DNA from: Mesorhizobium atlanticum
GTDB lineage: Bacteria > Pseudomonadota > Alphaproteobacteria > Rhizobiales > Rhizobiaceae
Assembly (NCBI RefSeq): GCF_003289965.1
Contig: NZ_QMBQ01000011.1
Location: 1-64,000, forward strand
Length of the DNA stretch: 64,000 nucleotides
Direction of reading: 5' to 3'
Made by a program: the position numbers and the translations under genes. Numbering within the stretch: the stretch's first letter is position 1; each line of letters begins with the position of its first letter. The notes below the pieces were generated by a model that ran no database searches, was not told the origin of the DNA, and was given only the letters and a program-made list of their open reading frames with translations. Shown one piece after another: positions 34,457 through 43,138 of the stretch.

Positions 34457-34874
34457 CTACGACATTTTCGCCTTCTCGCTGCCCCGCAGAGGAAGCGGCT
34501 GCTCGCCCAGTAGCACCCTGACAACGGCGTCACGAGCATCTTGGGGATCGAGGGAGTGCTTTGCGATTAGGTCCCCACACTCGTTGACGATTTGGTCGGC
34601 GTCTTGCATGACCTTGAGCTCCTTGTAGCGATCGTGCCGATGCAACCCCATGCTTTCACCAACCACTTCAAGGATATTGATGATGCGGAACGGCCAATCG
34701 CGCTCGTGTGCACATAGTTCGCGATGATCGGAATGATAGACCGCGACCATCGCTCATCAGTTCGAACTGGACCGGTCGGCCCGTCTTCTGTTGCATGACC
34801 ATCGCACGAGTGCAAATTTCCGGCCCGAGAACCAAGGTGCCGATCTTGATCTTGACCAGGTCGCAGCCGCGCAA
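34457..34874 (-). pseudogene. Frameshifted hypothetical gene
   Basis: One minus-strand frame from about 34874 reads DLVKIKIGTLVLGPEICTRA then MVMQQKTGRPVQFELMSD, and the next frame continues VAVYHSDHRELCAHERDWPF and runs to the stop at 34457 (LLGEQPLPLRGSEKAKMS). Deleting one base near 34748 would join them. Alternatively the second part alone (ATG 34750, 97 residues) is a small gene, but no SD precedes it and TGA TGA lies directly upstream in frame. Family not recognised. Confidence 0.4.
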
Positions 34875-35175
34875 CTTGCTGTCGATTGCTAGATCGAAGA
34901 GTGCTCGATCGCGAAGTCGCCGCTCTCAATCGAGAAAGAACCGGATCTCCCATATCTGTCGACACTTCAGCGGCCGTTTCGTTCCGACCTTCTTGCCCGC
35001 GTTCCAGGCGCGGCGATCAGGAACAGTGGGGTCATGTGAGAATGTCCCATTTCGTTTCTCCTTCGGCCATGATTGGCCACTGGAGGAACGCCCAGCTACT
35101 TATTCGGCTAAAGGGGGGCCGGGAGCGGAACGTCCACGTTCGGGACGGTGAGCCGTTCAAGCCGACGGTTCGGCG
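34875..35175. other. Gene-free stretch
   Basis: About 300 bp between the frameshifted hypothetical and the MocR gene, both leftward. No coding frame with a plausible start and no hairpin terminator noticed. Confidence 0.5.
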
Positions 35176-36660
35176 TCAGCTTCGCGCTATCGCATCCGCA
35201 AGCGCGTCGAAGTGGCGCTTCATTCTCTCGACCGGCACGCCGGAGAACCCCAGGACGAGCGCACCGGGCATCTTTGCTCCGACGGTGTAGTCCGACAACG
35301 GAAAACACTGGATGCCTGCCGCCACTGCCGATCGATGAACCACGACATCGTCGCGCCCCTCCTCAAGCCAGGCGACGGCGTTCATCCCGCTGTCGGGGCA
35401 GTCGATTCGTGCAAGGCCGTCGAGAGCGCCCGCGCCGAATTCCATGAAGGCGGTGCGGCGCTGCGTGTACAGGTCACGCATTCGCCTCAGATGCGTTGCG
35501 AAATGCCCGCCGCCGATGAACTCCGCGAGAGCAAGCTGGACGTCGACCGGGACACTGCGGTTCATGAGGCCCGTCAGATTCCGGAAGGCTCCGACAAGCT
35601 GACGGGGCAGCACGAGATAGCCGACGCGGATCGCCGGGTAGAGCGCCTTGCTGAATGTGCCGACGTAGATGACACGATCATGGCCGTCGATCGACCGGAT
35701 GGACGGCAACGGCGGTCCGACATAGCGGAACTCGCTGTCGTAGTCGTCCTCGATGATCCACGCCTCGTGCTGTCTCGCCCAATCGAGCATGGCCAGCCGG
35801 CGAGGCAGGGACAGGGTGACGCCCAGTGGATGATGGCGTGACGGCATGGCGAAGGCAAAGCGCGCACCCGGATATTTCTGGATCGCCTGGCCGACATCCA
35901 TTCCATCCCGGTCCACGGCAACGGGACAGACGTCGAGCGCCAATGTCCAGAACAGATTGCGGACCGTCAGCGGCCCGGGATCCTCAAGCCAGATTCTGTC
36001 GCCCGGATTGCCGAGCACGAGCGCGGCGAGCGCAAAAGCGCTGTGGCCGCCGGGGGTAATCACGATCTGCTCGTGATCGCACAAGTCGCCGCGATGCAGA
36101 GCAAGATACTCCGCAATTCGCTGCCGCAGCACCACCTCGCCGGCGGGATCGCCATAACCCAGACCGTTTGCGCGGCCGCCGCTGGTGGCAACGTTCCAGC
36201 ACTTTCGCCAGATAGCGAAGGGAAACCGCTCGAAAGCCGGGTGATTGGGCAGAAACGGGCGATATTCCGCCTTGCCGATGTCCGCGGCCATTTGGCGCGA
36301 GAGATCTCCGATCCGCGACAAGCGTGGCGCCGCCGTTTCCGATGGGGCTACGGCGCCTGTTGTCCGAGCCTGGCGGGGCAATCGGCGCGGAAGATCGCTT
36401 GTCACGAAAGTCCCTGAACCTTGCCGCGTCTCGAGATATCCCTCGGACTTCAGGTTCTCCAGCACCCGCACGATCGTCGGCCGTGACATCCCCAACTCGT
36501 CAGCCAGGACGCGGCTGGCCGGCAAGCGGGATCCGGCCCGCAATTGCCCCCGGAGAATCGCCGTGCGGAGTTGATCCTGTATCTGCCGGAACTTCGGCAT
36601 CGGGGCGGTTTGGTCGATCCGCACGAAGGGCAATATCGGGCCTTGTTGCTGCTTTGCCAA
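35176..36660 (-). CDS. MocR-type regulator (GntR winged helix plus PLP aminotransferase domain)
   Basis: 494 residues. Winged helix at about 20-90 (RAGSRLPASRVLADELGMSR, then LKSEGYLETRQGSGTFV) and an aminotransferase fold with HHPLGVTLSLPRR, EDDYDSEFRYVGPPLPS and the PLP lysine in GTFSKALYPAIRVGY. MocR proteins use PLP or its adducts as effector and often govern uptake or metabolism of amino compounds. The start is uncertain: the longest frame begins with TTG 36660; ATG 36600 would cut the conserved LPFVRID segment. A good promoter lies 50-80 bp upstream, inside likely operators, so autoregulation is probable. Confidence 0.88.
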   Translation of the reverse strand: MAKQQQGPILPFVRIDQTAPMPKFRQIQDQLRTAILRGQLRAGSRLPASRVLADELGMSRPTIVRVLENLKSEGYLETRQGSGTFVTSDLPRRLPRQARTTGAVAPSETAAPRLSRIGDLSRQMAADIGKAEYRPFLPNHPAFERFPFAIWRKCWNVATSGGRANGLGYGDPAGEVVLRQRIAEYLALHRGDLCDHEQIVITPGGHSAFALAALVLGNPGDRIWLEDPGPLTVRNLFWTLALDVCPVAVDRDGMDVGQAIQKYPGARFAFAMPSRHHPLGVTLSLPRRLAMLDWARQHEAWIIEDDYDSEFRYVGPPLPSIRSIDGHDRVIYVGTFSKALYPAIRVGYLVLPRQLVGAFRNLTGLMNRSVPVDVQLALAEFIGGGHFATHLRRMRDLYTQRRTAFMEFGAGALDGLARIDCPDSGMNAVAWLEEGRDDVVVHRSAVAAGIQCFPLSDYTVGAKMPGALVLGFSGVPVERMKRHFDALADAIARS

Positions 36661-36697
36661 TCGACCGGTTCCGGATGTGACATGGGCATGAAATTGG

Positions 36698-36739
36698 TAT
36701 GCTGTGAACCAGCATAGTGGACATTGATAGTTTGTCCAA
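36698..36739 (-). promoter_or_regulatory. MocR promoter overlapped by two inverted repeats
   Basis: Minus-strand TTGGAC (36739-36734) and TATGCT (36716-36711) are 17 bases apart, pointing to the MocR gene. Inverted repeat TATGCTG-N5-CAGCATA spans 36698-36716 and TGGACA-N9-TGTCCA spans 36718-36738, covering both promoter elements. This is a likely operator for autoregulation and for control of the divergent importer operon, whose first gene starts at 36945. Confidence 0.6.
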
Positions 36740-36944
36740 TTGTTGCACTCTGGCGACGATCAGACGGTCACCGCAAACCTACTGTTTTCTCGCGAGTGGG
36801 TCGGCGGCGGAAGGTCCCACCGGGGATCGCGGTTGGACTTGGCCGCGCTCGCCTGCTTTCGGGCGGCGGCCTTCGCCTGAGACAGGATTTTCCGGGGAAT
36901 AGCACAAACAATGGCGCCGAGAGCGCTTGAACAGGGAGAAGTCG

Positions 36945-38060
36945 ATGAACAATTTCACCAACACAACGAGCCGTGTGGCCATTGCCTCGGCGTTCGCGCT
37001 GACCGCGCTAGCCGGGGCTGCCCGCGCCGACGCGATGAGCGACCTGGCCGCGGCCGCGACCAAGGAAGGCGCGCTCACCGTGATCGCGCTGCCTCATGAT
37101 TGGTGCGGCTATGGTGACGTCATCGCCGGTTTCAAGGCAAAGTATCCGGGCATTGCGATCAACGAACTGAACCCGGATGCCGGTACCGGCGACGAGATCG
37201 AGGCGATCAAGGCGAACAAGGGCAATACCGGTCCGCAGGCGCCCGACGTCGTCGACCTGGGCCTGGCCTTTGCCCCCTCGGCAAAAACCGACGGCCTGAT
37301 CCAGCCCTACAAGGTGGCGACCTGGGAGGAGATTCCGGACAACATCAAGGATGCCGAAGGCTACTGGTACGGCGACTACTACGGCGTGATGGCCTTCGGC
37401 GTGAACAAGGACCTGATCAAGGCGACCCCGACCGACTGGGCCGACCTTCAAAAGCCCGACTACGCCAACGCCGTTTCTCTTACCGGCGATCCTCGTTCGT
37501 CCTCGCAGGCCATCCTGGCGATCATGTCCTCCGGCCTGTCGCAGGGCGCAAAGGCGGGCGAAGAGGGTGGCAAGAAGGGGCTCGAGTTCTTCGCTCAGCT
37601 CAACAAGTCCGGCAACTTCGTGCCGGTCATGGGCAAGGCAGGAACGATCGCCCAGGGGCAGACCCCGATCGTCGCCGCATGGGACTACAATCTGCTGGCC
37701 TGGCGCGATGGTCTCAAGGGCAATCCTCCCATGGATGTCGTGGTGCCGAAGTCCGGCGTCGTGGCGGGTGTCTATGTGCAGGCGATCAGCGCCTACGCTC
37801 CCCATCCGAACGCCGCCAAGCTCTGGATGGAGTACCTCTACTCGGACGAGGGCCAGACCGGCTGGTTGAAGGGTTACTGCCACCCGGCCCGTTTCGCCGC
37901 CATGTCGAAGGCCGGCAAATTCCCCAAGGAACTCCTCGACAAATTGCCGCCCGCAGCTGCCTACGAGGCCGCCATCTTCCCGACCGTCGAGGAACTTGCC
38001 GCTAACAAGGTCGCGGTCACCGGAGGTTGGGACAAGGTGGTCGGCGCCAACGTCAAGTAA
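36945..38060 (+). CDS. ABC transporter periplasmic binding protein (spermidine/putrescine-iron type)
   Basis: 371 residues. Signal peptide to about residue 29 (FALTALAGAARADAMSDL). The mature protein is a type 2 binding protein (SBP_bac family): WCGYGDVIAGFKAKYPGIAI, APDVVDLGLAFAPSAKTDGL, YYGVMAFGVNKDLIKA and QTPIVAAWDYNLLAW. Relatives bind polyamines, ferric iron, thiamine or aminophosphonates; the MocR neighbour favours an amino compound. ATG 36945 with GGGAGAAG upstream is preferred over 36927. A strong hairpin follows before the permease genes. Confidence 0.9.
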   Translation: MNNFTNTTSRVAIASAFALTALAGAARADAMSDLAAAATKEGALTVIALPHDWCGYGDVIAGFKAKYPGIAINELNPDAGTGDEIEAIKANKGNTGPQAPDVVDLGLAFAPSAKTDGLIQPYKVATWEEIPDNIKDAEGYWYGDYYGVMAFGVNKDLIKATPTDWADLQKPDYANAVSLTGDPRSSSQAILAIMSSGLSQGAKAGEEGGKKGLEFFAQLNKSGNFVPVMGKAGTIAQGQTPIVAAWDYNLLAWRDGLKGNPPMDVVVPKSGVVAGVYVQAISAYAPHPNAAKLWMEYLYSDEGQTGWLKGYCHPARFAAMSKAGKFPKELLDKLPPAAAYEAAIFPTVEELAANKVAVTGGWDKVVGANVK

Positions 38061-38086
38061 GCCCTGACGACCGCATCTCCCAAGAC

Positions 38087-38113
38087 CAGGCTCCGCCTGA
38101 CGGGCGGAGCCTG
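38087..38113 (+). terminator. Intercistronic hairpin after the binding-protein gene
   Basis: CAGGCTCCGCC (38087-38097) pairs perfectly over 11 bp with GGCGGAGCCTG (38103-38113), loop of 5. It starts 27 bp after the stop at 38060 and has no T-run, so partial termination or protection of the upstream message is likely. Confidence 0.6.
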
Positions 38114-38146
38114 CCTCGATCATTTGATCGCCGGGACCGCTCCAGA

Positions 38147-39031
38147 ATGACGATGAACATTGCAAATATGGGCTCGACCATCAGGACTCGTCACGCGCTG
38201 AATTGGCTGGGCGTCGCCCCATTCCTGCTGTTCGCCCTGCTATTTCTGATCCTGCCGACCATGAACATCGTCATCGGCGCATTCGGCAATGCCGACGGCG
38301 ACCTGACCTTCGGCAACATCGTGGCGCTGTTCACGCCGACGATTCGCCAGGCTTTCCGAATTTCGATCGAATTGAGCATGTTGACGGCGGTGCTTGGCTG
38401 CGTGTTCGGGTTCATGATCGCGGCGGCCATCGCGCTCGGCAACCTGCCCGGCTGGCTGCGCAACACCGTCACCACCTTTTCCGGCGTCGCCTCCAATTTC
38501 GCCGGCGTGCCGCTGTCCTTCGCTTTCATTGCCACCCTCGGCCGGCTCGGCTTCGTCACCCTGATCCTGCGGGATTGGTTCGGCGTGAACCTCTACGCCT
38601 GCGGCTTCAACCTCATCTCCTTTCTCGGTCTTTCCATCACCTACCTCTACTTCCAGATCCCGTTGATGGTCCTCATCATCACCCCGGCCCTCGAAGGCCT
38701 GCGGCGGGAGTGGTGGGAGGCCGCGGAAATACTGGGGGCAAGCGGCCTCCAGTACTGGCGCATGATCGCACTGCCAGTGCTATGGCCGTCGCTGCTGGGA
38801 ACACTGGCGCTTCTGTTTGCCAACGCTTTCGGCGCCGTCGCCACGGCAATCGCGTTGACCGGATCCTCGCTGTCGATCGTGCCGATCATGCTGTTCGCGC
38901 AAATCCGCGGCGATGTGCTGAACGATCCTCATCTGGGCTATGCAATCGCCTTTGCGATGATTGCCCTCACCGCCGTGGCGAACGCCATCTACATCTTGCT
39001 GCGCATGCGCGCCGAAAGGTGGCTCAAATGA
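38147..39031 (+). CDS. ABC transporter permease (PotB-like)
   Basis: 294 residues with six predicted TM helices, starting at LGVAPFLLFALLFLILPTM. The EAA loop that contacts the ATPase is EWWEAAEILGASGLQYWRMI followed by LPVLWPS. It forms the channel with the next gene, which overlaps its stop by 4 bp. ATG 38147 is the longest reasonable start; ATG 38153 is equally possible since no strong SD is seen. Confidence 0.9.
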   Translation: MTMNIANMGSTIRTRHALNWLGVAPFLLFALLFLILPTMNIVIGAFGNADGDLTFGNIVALFTPTIRQAFRISIELSMLTAVLGCVFGFMIAAAIALGNLPGWLRNTVTTFSGVASNFAGVPLSFAFIATLGRLGFVTLILRDWFGVNLYACGFNLISFLGLSITYLYFQIPLMVLIITPALEGLRREWWEAAEILGASGLQYWRMIALPVLWPSLLGTLALLFANAFGAVATAIALTGSSLSIVPIMLFAQIRGDVLNDPHLGYAIAFAMIALTAVANAIYILLRMRAERWLK

Positions 39032-39816
39032 ACGGCAACCGCGCCTGGTCCTGGATCGTCATTCTCCTCGGCTCGCTGTATTTCCTGCTGCCGCTCGCCG
39101 GCATGTTCGAATTCTCGATGCGCATGAAGCGGGATGGTTACAGCTTCGAAGCCTACCGTGTGGTGCTGGCCGACCCGCAGTTCCAGCATACGTTCGGCTA
39201 TTCCATCGTGCTCGCGCTCCTCACCATCGTGCTTGGCGCGCTTATCGTCGTGCCGACCGCCTATTGGGTGAGACTGCGCCTGCCGAGCGCTCGCCCCGTT
39301 ATCGAATTCATCACGCTGTTGCCGCTGGTGATCCCGCCGATCGTCATCGTCTTCGGCTATATCCGCATCTACAACACGTCTTCGATCCTGCCACTGACCG
39401 GAAGCTGGTGGGGAACCAACATCCTCACACTTTTCGGCTACGCCACGCTCGCCCTGCCCTACATGTACCGGGCGGTCGATACCGGCCTGCGCACCATCGA
39501 CGTCGCCACCCTGACCGAAGCAGCGCAGAGCCTCGGCGCGAGCTGGACGCGGATTCTGGCTACGGTCATCCTGCCCAACGTGCTGATTTCGGTGCTTTCG
39601 GGCGCCTTCCTGACCTTCGCCATCGTGATTGGTGAGTATGTTTTCGCGGCGCTGCTGAACATCAACAGCTTTGGCCCCTTCATGGTCTGGATGGGCGGCA
39701 ACCGCGCTTACGAACCCTCGGCGCTGGCGGTGATCGCCTTCATCATCACCTGGGCCTGCATGGGGCTGATCCAGCTCGTCACACGATTTTCCAAATTCTC
39801 CGCCGCGAGACGCTAG
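39028..39816 (+). CDS. ABC transporter permease (PotC-like)
   Basis: 262 residues, six TM helices. EAA loop: TLTEAAQSLGASWTRILATV then ILPNVL. The N-terminus starts with TM1 IVILLGSLYFLLPLAGMFEF. ATGA overlap with the first permease and a one-base gap to the ATPase gene show coupled synthesis of a heterodimeric channel. Confidence 0.9.
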   Translation: MNGNRAWSWIVILLGSLYFLLPLAGMFEFSMRMKRDGYSFEAYRVVLADPQFQHTFGYSIVLALLTIVLGALIVVPTAYWVRLRLPSARPVIEFITLLPLVIPPIVIVFGYIRIYNTSSILPLTGSWWGTNILTLFGYATLALPYMYRAVDTGLRTIDVATLTEAAQSLGASWTRILATVILPNVLISVLSGAFLTFAIVIGEYVFAALLNINSFGPFMVWMGGNRAYEPSALAVIAFIITWACMGLIQLVTRFSKFSAARR

Positions 39817-39817
39817 C

Positions 39818-40876
39818 ATGGCCTTCCTTGACATCAATCATCTGGAGAAATCCTTCGGCGCGGTCCACGTCGTGAAGGACTTCAACCTCGCCATCGACAA
39901 GGGCGAATTCGTTTCCTTCCTCGGGCCGTCGGGATGCGGCAAGACGACCGTGCTTCGCATGGTGGCCGGCTTCGAAACGCCAAGCTCCGGCTCGATACGC
40001 ATCAACGGTCAGGACGTGACAAACCTGCGGCCGAACCAGCGTAACATCGGCATGGTGTTCCAGGCCTATGCGTTGTTTCCCAACCTGACCGTTGCGCAGA
40101 ATATCGGTTTTGGCCTCCGTGTCGCCGGCAAGCCAAGGGCGGAGATCGACGACCGCGTCGCGGACATGCTGAAGTTAATCGGCTTACCCGGCCTCGACGA
40201 GCGCTATCCCTTCCAGCTGTCCGGCGGTCAGCAGCAGCGCGTTGCGCTGGCGCGCGCGCTTGCGGCCAAGCCGCGCGTGTTGCTGCTCGACGAGCCCCTG
40301 TCGGCGCTTGACGCTAAGATCCGCGTCAACCTGCGCGAGGAAATCCGCCTCATCCAGCGCGAGCTCGGCATCACGACGATCTTCGTGACGCACGACCAGG
40401 AGGAGGCGCTGTCGATGTCCGACCGCGTCGTCGTCATGCATCAGGGCATAGCCGACCAGGTCGGCACGCCTTTCGAGATCTACAACCGCCCGGCAACGCG
40501 TTTCGTCGCCCAGTTCGTCGGCACGCTGAACCTGATCGGCGCTTCGGTGATCGATGCGAAGGCGGGCAAGATCAAGGTTGGCGACGTTCCCGTCGCGCTC
40601 AACCGGGCCTTGCCGATAACCGCCGATGGCAAGGTCAGCCTTGCGCTTCGGCCCGAGACGGTCTCGCTCGGTCGGCATGAAGGACGCAATGTCGTTCTGT
40701 CGGGGCGCATAGCCGAAGTGCATTTCCTCGGCTCAGTCATCCGCGTCCGCGTGCAGGTCGGCGGTGAGTTCGTTTCGCTCGATACGTTCAACCGGCCAGA
40801 TGCGCCGCCACCGGAAGTGGGCTCGACGGTCCAGATCAGCGTATCGGAACGGGACTTGCTGACGCTCGCCGCATAG
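39818..40876 (+). CDS. ABC transporter ATP-binding protein (PotA/FbpC type)
   Basis: 352 residues. Walker A GPSGCGKTTVLRM, Q-loop MVFQAYALFPNLTV, signature LSGGQQQRVALARAL, Walker B VLLLDEPLSALDAKI and switch His in FVTHDQEEALSMSDR; then a C-terminal TOBE domain from about 275 (ALRPETVSLGRHEG). It is the last gene of the importer, ending 35 bp from the stop of the convergent PfkB operon. Confidence 0.93.
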   Translation: MAFLDINHLEKSFGAVHVVKDFNLAIDKGEFVSFLGPSGCGKTTVLRMVAGFETPSSGSIRINGQDVTNLRPNQRNIGMVFQAYALFPNLTVAQNIGFGLRVAGKPRAEIDDRVADMLKLIGLPGLDERYPFQLSGGQQQRVALARALAAKPRVLLLDEPLSALDAKIRVNLREEIRLIQRELGITTIFVTHDQEEALSMSDRVVVMHQGIADQVGTPFEIYNRPATRFVAQFVGTLNLIGASVIDAKAGKIKVGDVPVALNRALPITADGKVSLALRPETVSLGRHEGRNVVLSGRIAEVHFLGSVIRVRVQVGGEFVSLDTFNRPDAPPPEVGSTVQISVSERDLLTLAA

Positions 40877-40911
40877 CATCCCAACGCACCCTGGTCAGAC
40901 CGCTGCTAGAA

Positions 40912-41886
40912 TTAGTCCGTCTTTGGAGAAGGGGCCTCGGACAACACGGCGACTGCAGGCGATGCTGCTTCGCGCCAGCGATGCACATCCTCAACCTTCG
41001 CCTTGCCGCCGCGCGGCCCATGGATCGTTACCGATCGCGAGGCAGCCGCGACGGAAAAATCGAGGGCATCGGCGAAGGACTGGCCTCGCGACAGGCACCA
41101 CGTCAACGTGCCGCCGAAGGTGTCGCCGGCTCCGGTCACGTCCACGACCTCGACCGGATAGCCGCGGCCGCGTACAATCTCCTGACCGTTGCTCGCCTCG
41201 GCTCCATCGGCCGCCATGGTTCGGACCACCCATGCGATCTTCGCCGCGCGCATCCAGTCGCCGATGCGAGATATATCGTCATGGCCAAAGCTGGCGCGAA
41301 AACCCACTTGGTTGAAGATGACGACTTCTGCCCCCGCCAGATAGGGCAGATCAGCTTCCACGCAGCCGCCCACGTCCAGGTCGAAGACGGCACGGCGTCC
41401 GTGCGCGCGCAGGTCGGCCAGCAATTGGGCTTGTGCAAGCACTTCGCCGCCCGTCCTGCAACGCAGGCGGCGGGCACGATAGAGCGTCAGATAGAGAAAG
41501 CCCGGCGAGCGCAACGCCGCCAGCGTCTCCGTTCGCAGCCACATCGGCTGCTCGCCCATCTCCACGGTCAGCACCACATGCTCGCCGCCGACAAGGAAGA
41601 TCAGGTTGCGCGATTCCGCGATGGTCGGATCGGTCAGTATATGCGCCACGCCGACGCCATTGGCACACAGGTCCACGATCAGGCGCCGGGACAACGCGCT
41701 GTCGTTCAGCAACGAGATGAATTCGGTTTCGCCGCCAAGGGATGCGTGCACGACGGCGGCGTTGGCGATCGAGCCGCCGATCTCCGCCGGCAACTCGCTC
41801 ACAATGCCCTTGTCCGCCGGGCCGGGCCAGCGCTCGGCGGTGTAATATTCGTCTAGCGCGACATCGCCGATGAAGAAGGCACTCAC
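40912..41886 (-). CDS. PfkB-family carbohydrate kinase
   Basis: 324 residues of the ribokinase/PfkB family. N-terminal FFIGDVALDEYYTAERWPGP and the substrate-binding GGSIANAAVVHASLGG; catalytic C-terminal signature VDVTGAGDTFGGTLTWCL with Asp as base. It should phosphorylate a sugar or sugar-like alcohol in the cytoplasm. Start is GTG 41886, overlapping the previous stop as GTGA; a merged frame extending to 42201 belongs to the next gene's antisense reading and is rejected. Last gene of a seven-gene operon. Confidence 0.9.
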   Translation of the reverse strand: MSAFFIGDVALDEYYTAERWPGPADKGIVSELPAEIGGSIANAAVVHASLGGETEFISLLNDSALSRRLIVDLCANGVGVAHILTDPTIAESRNLIFLVGGEHVVLTVEMGEQPMWLRTETLAALRSPGFLYLTLYRARRLRCRTGGEVLAQAQLLADLRAHGRRAVFDLDVGGCVEADLPYLAGAEVVIFNQVGFRASFGHDDISRIGDWMRAAKIAWVVRTMAADGAEASNGQEIVRGRGYPVEVVDVTGAGDTFGGTLTWCLSRGQSFADALDFSVAAASRSVTIHGPRGGKAKVEDVHRWREAASPAVAVLSEAPSPKTD

Positions 41887-42401
41887 GCGATCGCCCCCTG
41901 CCCCGCATCCGCAAGGACAAGCAGCGGGCCGCCCTCGACCGGAACCCAGGGGCTGGCTCCAAGCCCGCAGATCGCCATCCAGAAATAGGCTGTGGGCTGC
42001 GTCAGGCCCCGGCAGGCGTCGTGCCAGACGCCCCGGTCCATGACCACCGCCTGTCCCGGCGAAACTATGAAGGCCTCGATCTCGTCGCGGCGGGGCGCCG
42101 GCGCCGCGGAAGCCGGAGCGACGGCCAGGACGACCGGCGCACCCGCGCAAAAGATAGCCTCTTCCGTGCCGAGGTGACGTTCCATCTCCGCGCAGCGCCA
42201 AGGGGCGGCCGCGCCGCTGGTCATGCCGAGATGGCCACTGCCGCTGATCAGCGGCTTGTGGGTGAAACCATCGCGCCAGCTATTGCCGTCAGTCCAGACG
42301 ACCTTTTCGTCGCGGCCGCCGTCAAGGTCATAGACCGTCCCGAAGCGCGCGAAGGCCTCGGCAGTCGCGTGGCGGGCGACGATGTGATCCAGCCCGGTCA
42401 T
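41883..42401 (-). CDS. Ureidoglycolate-lyase-like (AllA family) cupin
   Basis: 172 residues. ATAEAFARFGTVYDL at the start, HLGMTSGAAAPWRCAEMERH in the core and VMDRGVWHDACRGL, matching the P-G-x-W-H region of ureidoglycolate lyase (AllA releases urea from ureidoglycolate). No other purine or allantoin gene is adjacent, so the substrate may be different. It overlaps both neighbours by 4 bp (ATGA upstream, GTGA downstream). Function within the pathway is unknown. Confidence 0.7.
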   Translation of the reverse strand: MTGLDHIVARHATAEAFARFGTVYDLDGGRDEKVVWTDGNSWRDGFTHKPLISGSGHLGMTSGAAAPWRCAEMERHLGTEEAIFCAGAPVVLAVAPASAAPAPRRDEIEAFIVSPGQAVVMDRGVWHDACRGLTQPTAYFWMAICGLGASPWVPVEGGPLLVLADAGQGAIA

Positions 42402-43138
42402 GCGGCGATCCGAAGCGAACGCACCGCCCGCATGAAACGCGCGACATGGGCGGCTTCAACCGGGCCGGTGTCGCGGTGATCGCGCTTGAGCCAGCTTCCG
42501 ACGATGGCGCCGTCGGCGACGGCGAGTTGCTCGGCGGCGTTGGCTTCCGTCATGCCGGCGCCGATCAGAAGCGGCAACGACCCATTCGTCGCGGCACGGA
42601 ACCTCGCCACCTTGTCGAGGTCGGTCGGCTCTGCCGTCGCGTTCGAGGTCACCACCAGAGCGTCGCAGCGGGCGGCGCCGATCTCGACATCCTCGGCCTC
42701 CGGCCGACCGGAAAGAACAGGCTTGTATTTGAAGCGCACGCCGCCGAGCAACAGCACCAGGACGGCGGCCCGGCGCGCCGCCAGTTCCGCGGCGAAAGGC
42801 GCATCGTCTTGCGGCGGCAGATGGCCGGCGACCGAATCGATCTGAATGAAATCCACAGGATAGCGTCCCGCCAATGCGAAGGCGGACGCGTCATCGCGCA
42901 GCACGTTGATGCCGATCCTGCTGCCGAGACCCAGGCCGCTGATGCGATCGAGCGCGCGCTCGACGTCCTCGGCGTCGCCGAAATAGTTCTCGATCACCAG
43001 CCCGTCGACTCCTTCGCCGGCGAGGATGCGCGCCTCTTCCTCAGCCTGCGCGAGCTTTGCCTGGCGTCCTTCGCCGGCAAGATGCAGCATCGCCAGGATC
43101 GGCTTGGGGTTGGTGAAGGTTTCGCCGAAGCGGCTCAT
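42398..43138 (-). CDS. BtpA/SgcQ-family TIM-barrel protein
   Basis: 246 residues. PILAMLHLAGEGRQ near the start, GVDGLVIENYFGDAEDVERA, IGINVLRDDASAFALAGRY and the C-terminal phosphate-binding-like LPLLIGAGMTEANAAEQL, ADGAIVGSWLKRD identify the BtpA family. BtpA itself is a photosystem I assembly factor, but proteobacterial members such as SgcQ sit in sugar operons and are thought to be aldolase- or epimerase-like barrels. ATGA overlaps at both ends tie it to the GntR and AllA-like genes. Confidence 0.82.
   Translation of the reverse strand: MSRFGETFTNPKPILAMLHLAGEGRQAKLAQAEEEARILAGEGVDGLVIENYFGDAEDVERALDRISGLGLGSRIGINVLRDDASAFALAGRYPVDFIQIDSVAGHLPPQDDAPFAAELAARRAAVLVLLLGGVRFKYKPVLSGRPEAEDVEIGAARCDALVVTSNATAEPTDLDKVARFRAATNGSLPLLIGAGMTEANAAEQLAVADGAIVGSWLKRDHRDTGPVEAAHVARFMRAVRSLRIAA

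Noticed and set aside
27692..35175. Integrated prophage or ICE
   Set aside because: No integrase, structural, conjugation or attachment-site signature was found; only decayed genes and repeats.
40912..42201. 429-codon frame starting at 42201
   Set aside because: Only the part from GTG 41886 is PfkB-like; the first 105 codons are an alternative frame of the AllA-like gene.
41883..42401. Allantoin/purine degradation role for the AllA-like gene
   Set aside because: No allantoinase, allantoicase or glyoxylate genes in the same operon; the PuuE-like gene is over 11 kb away in another operon.
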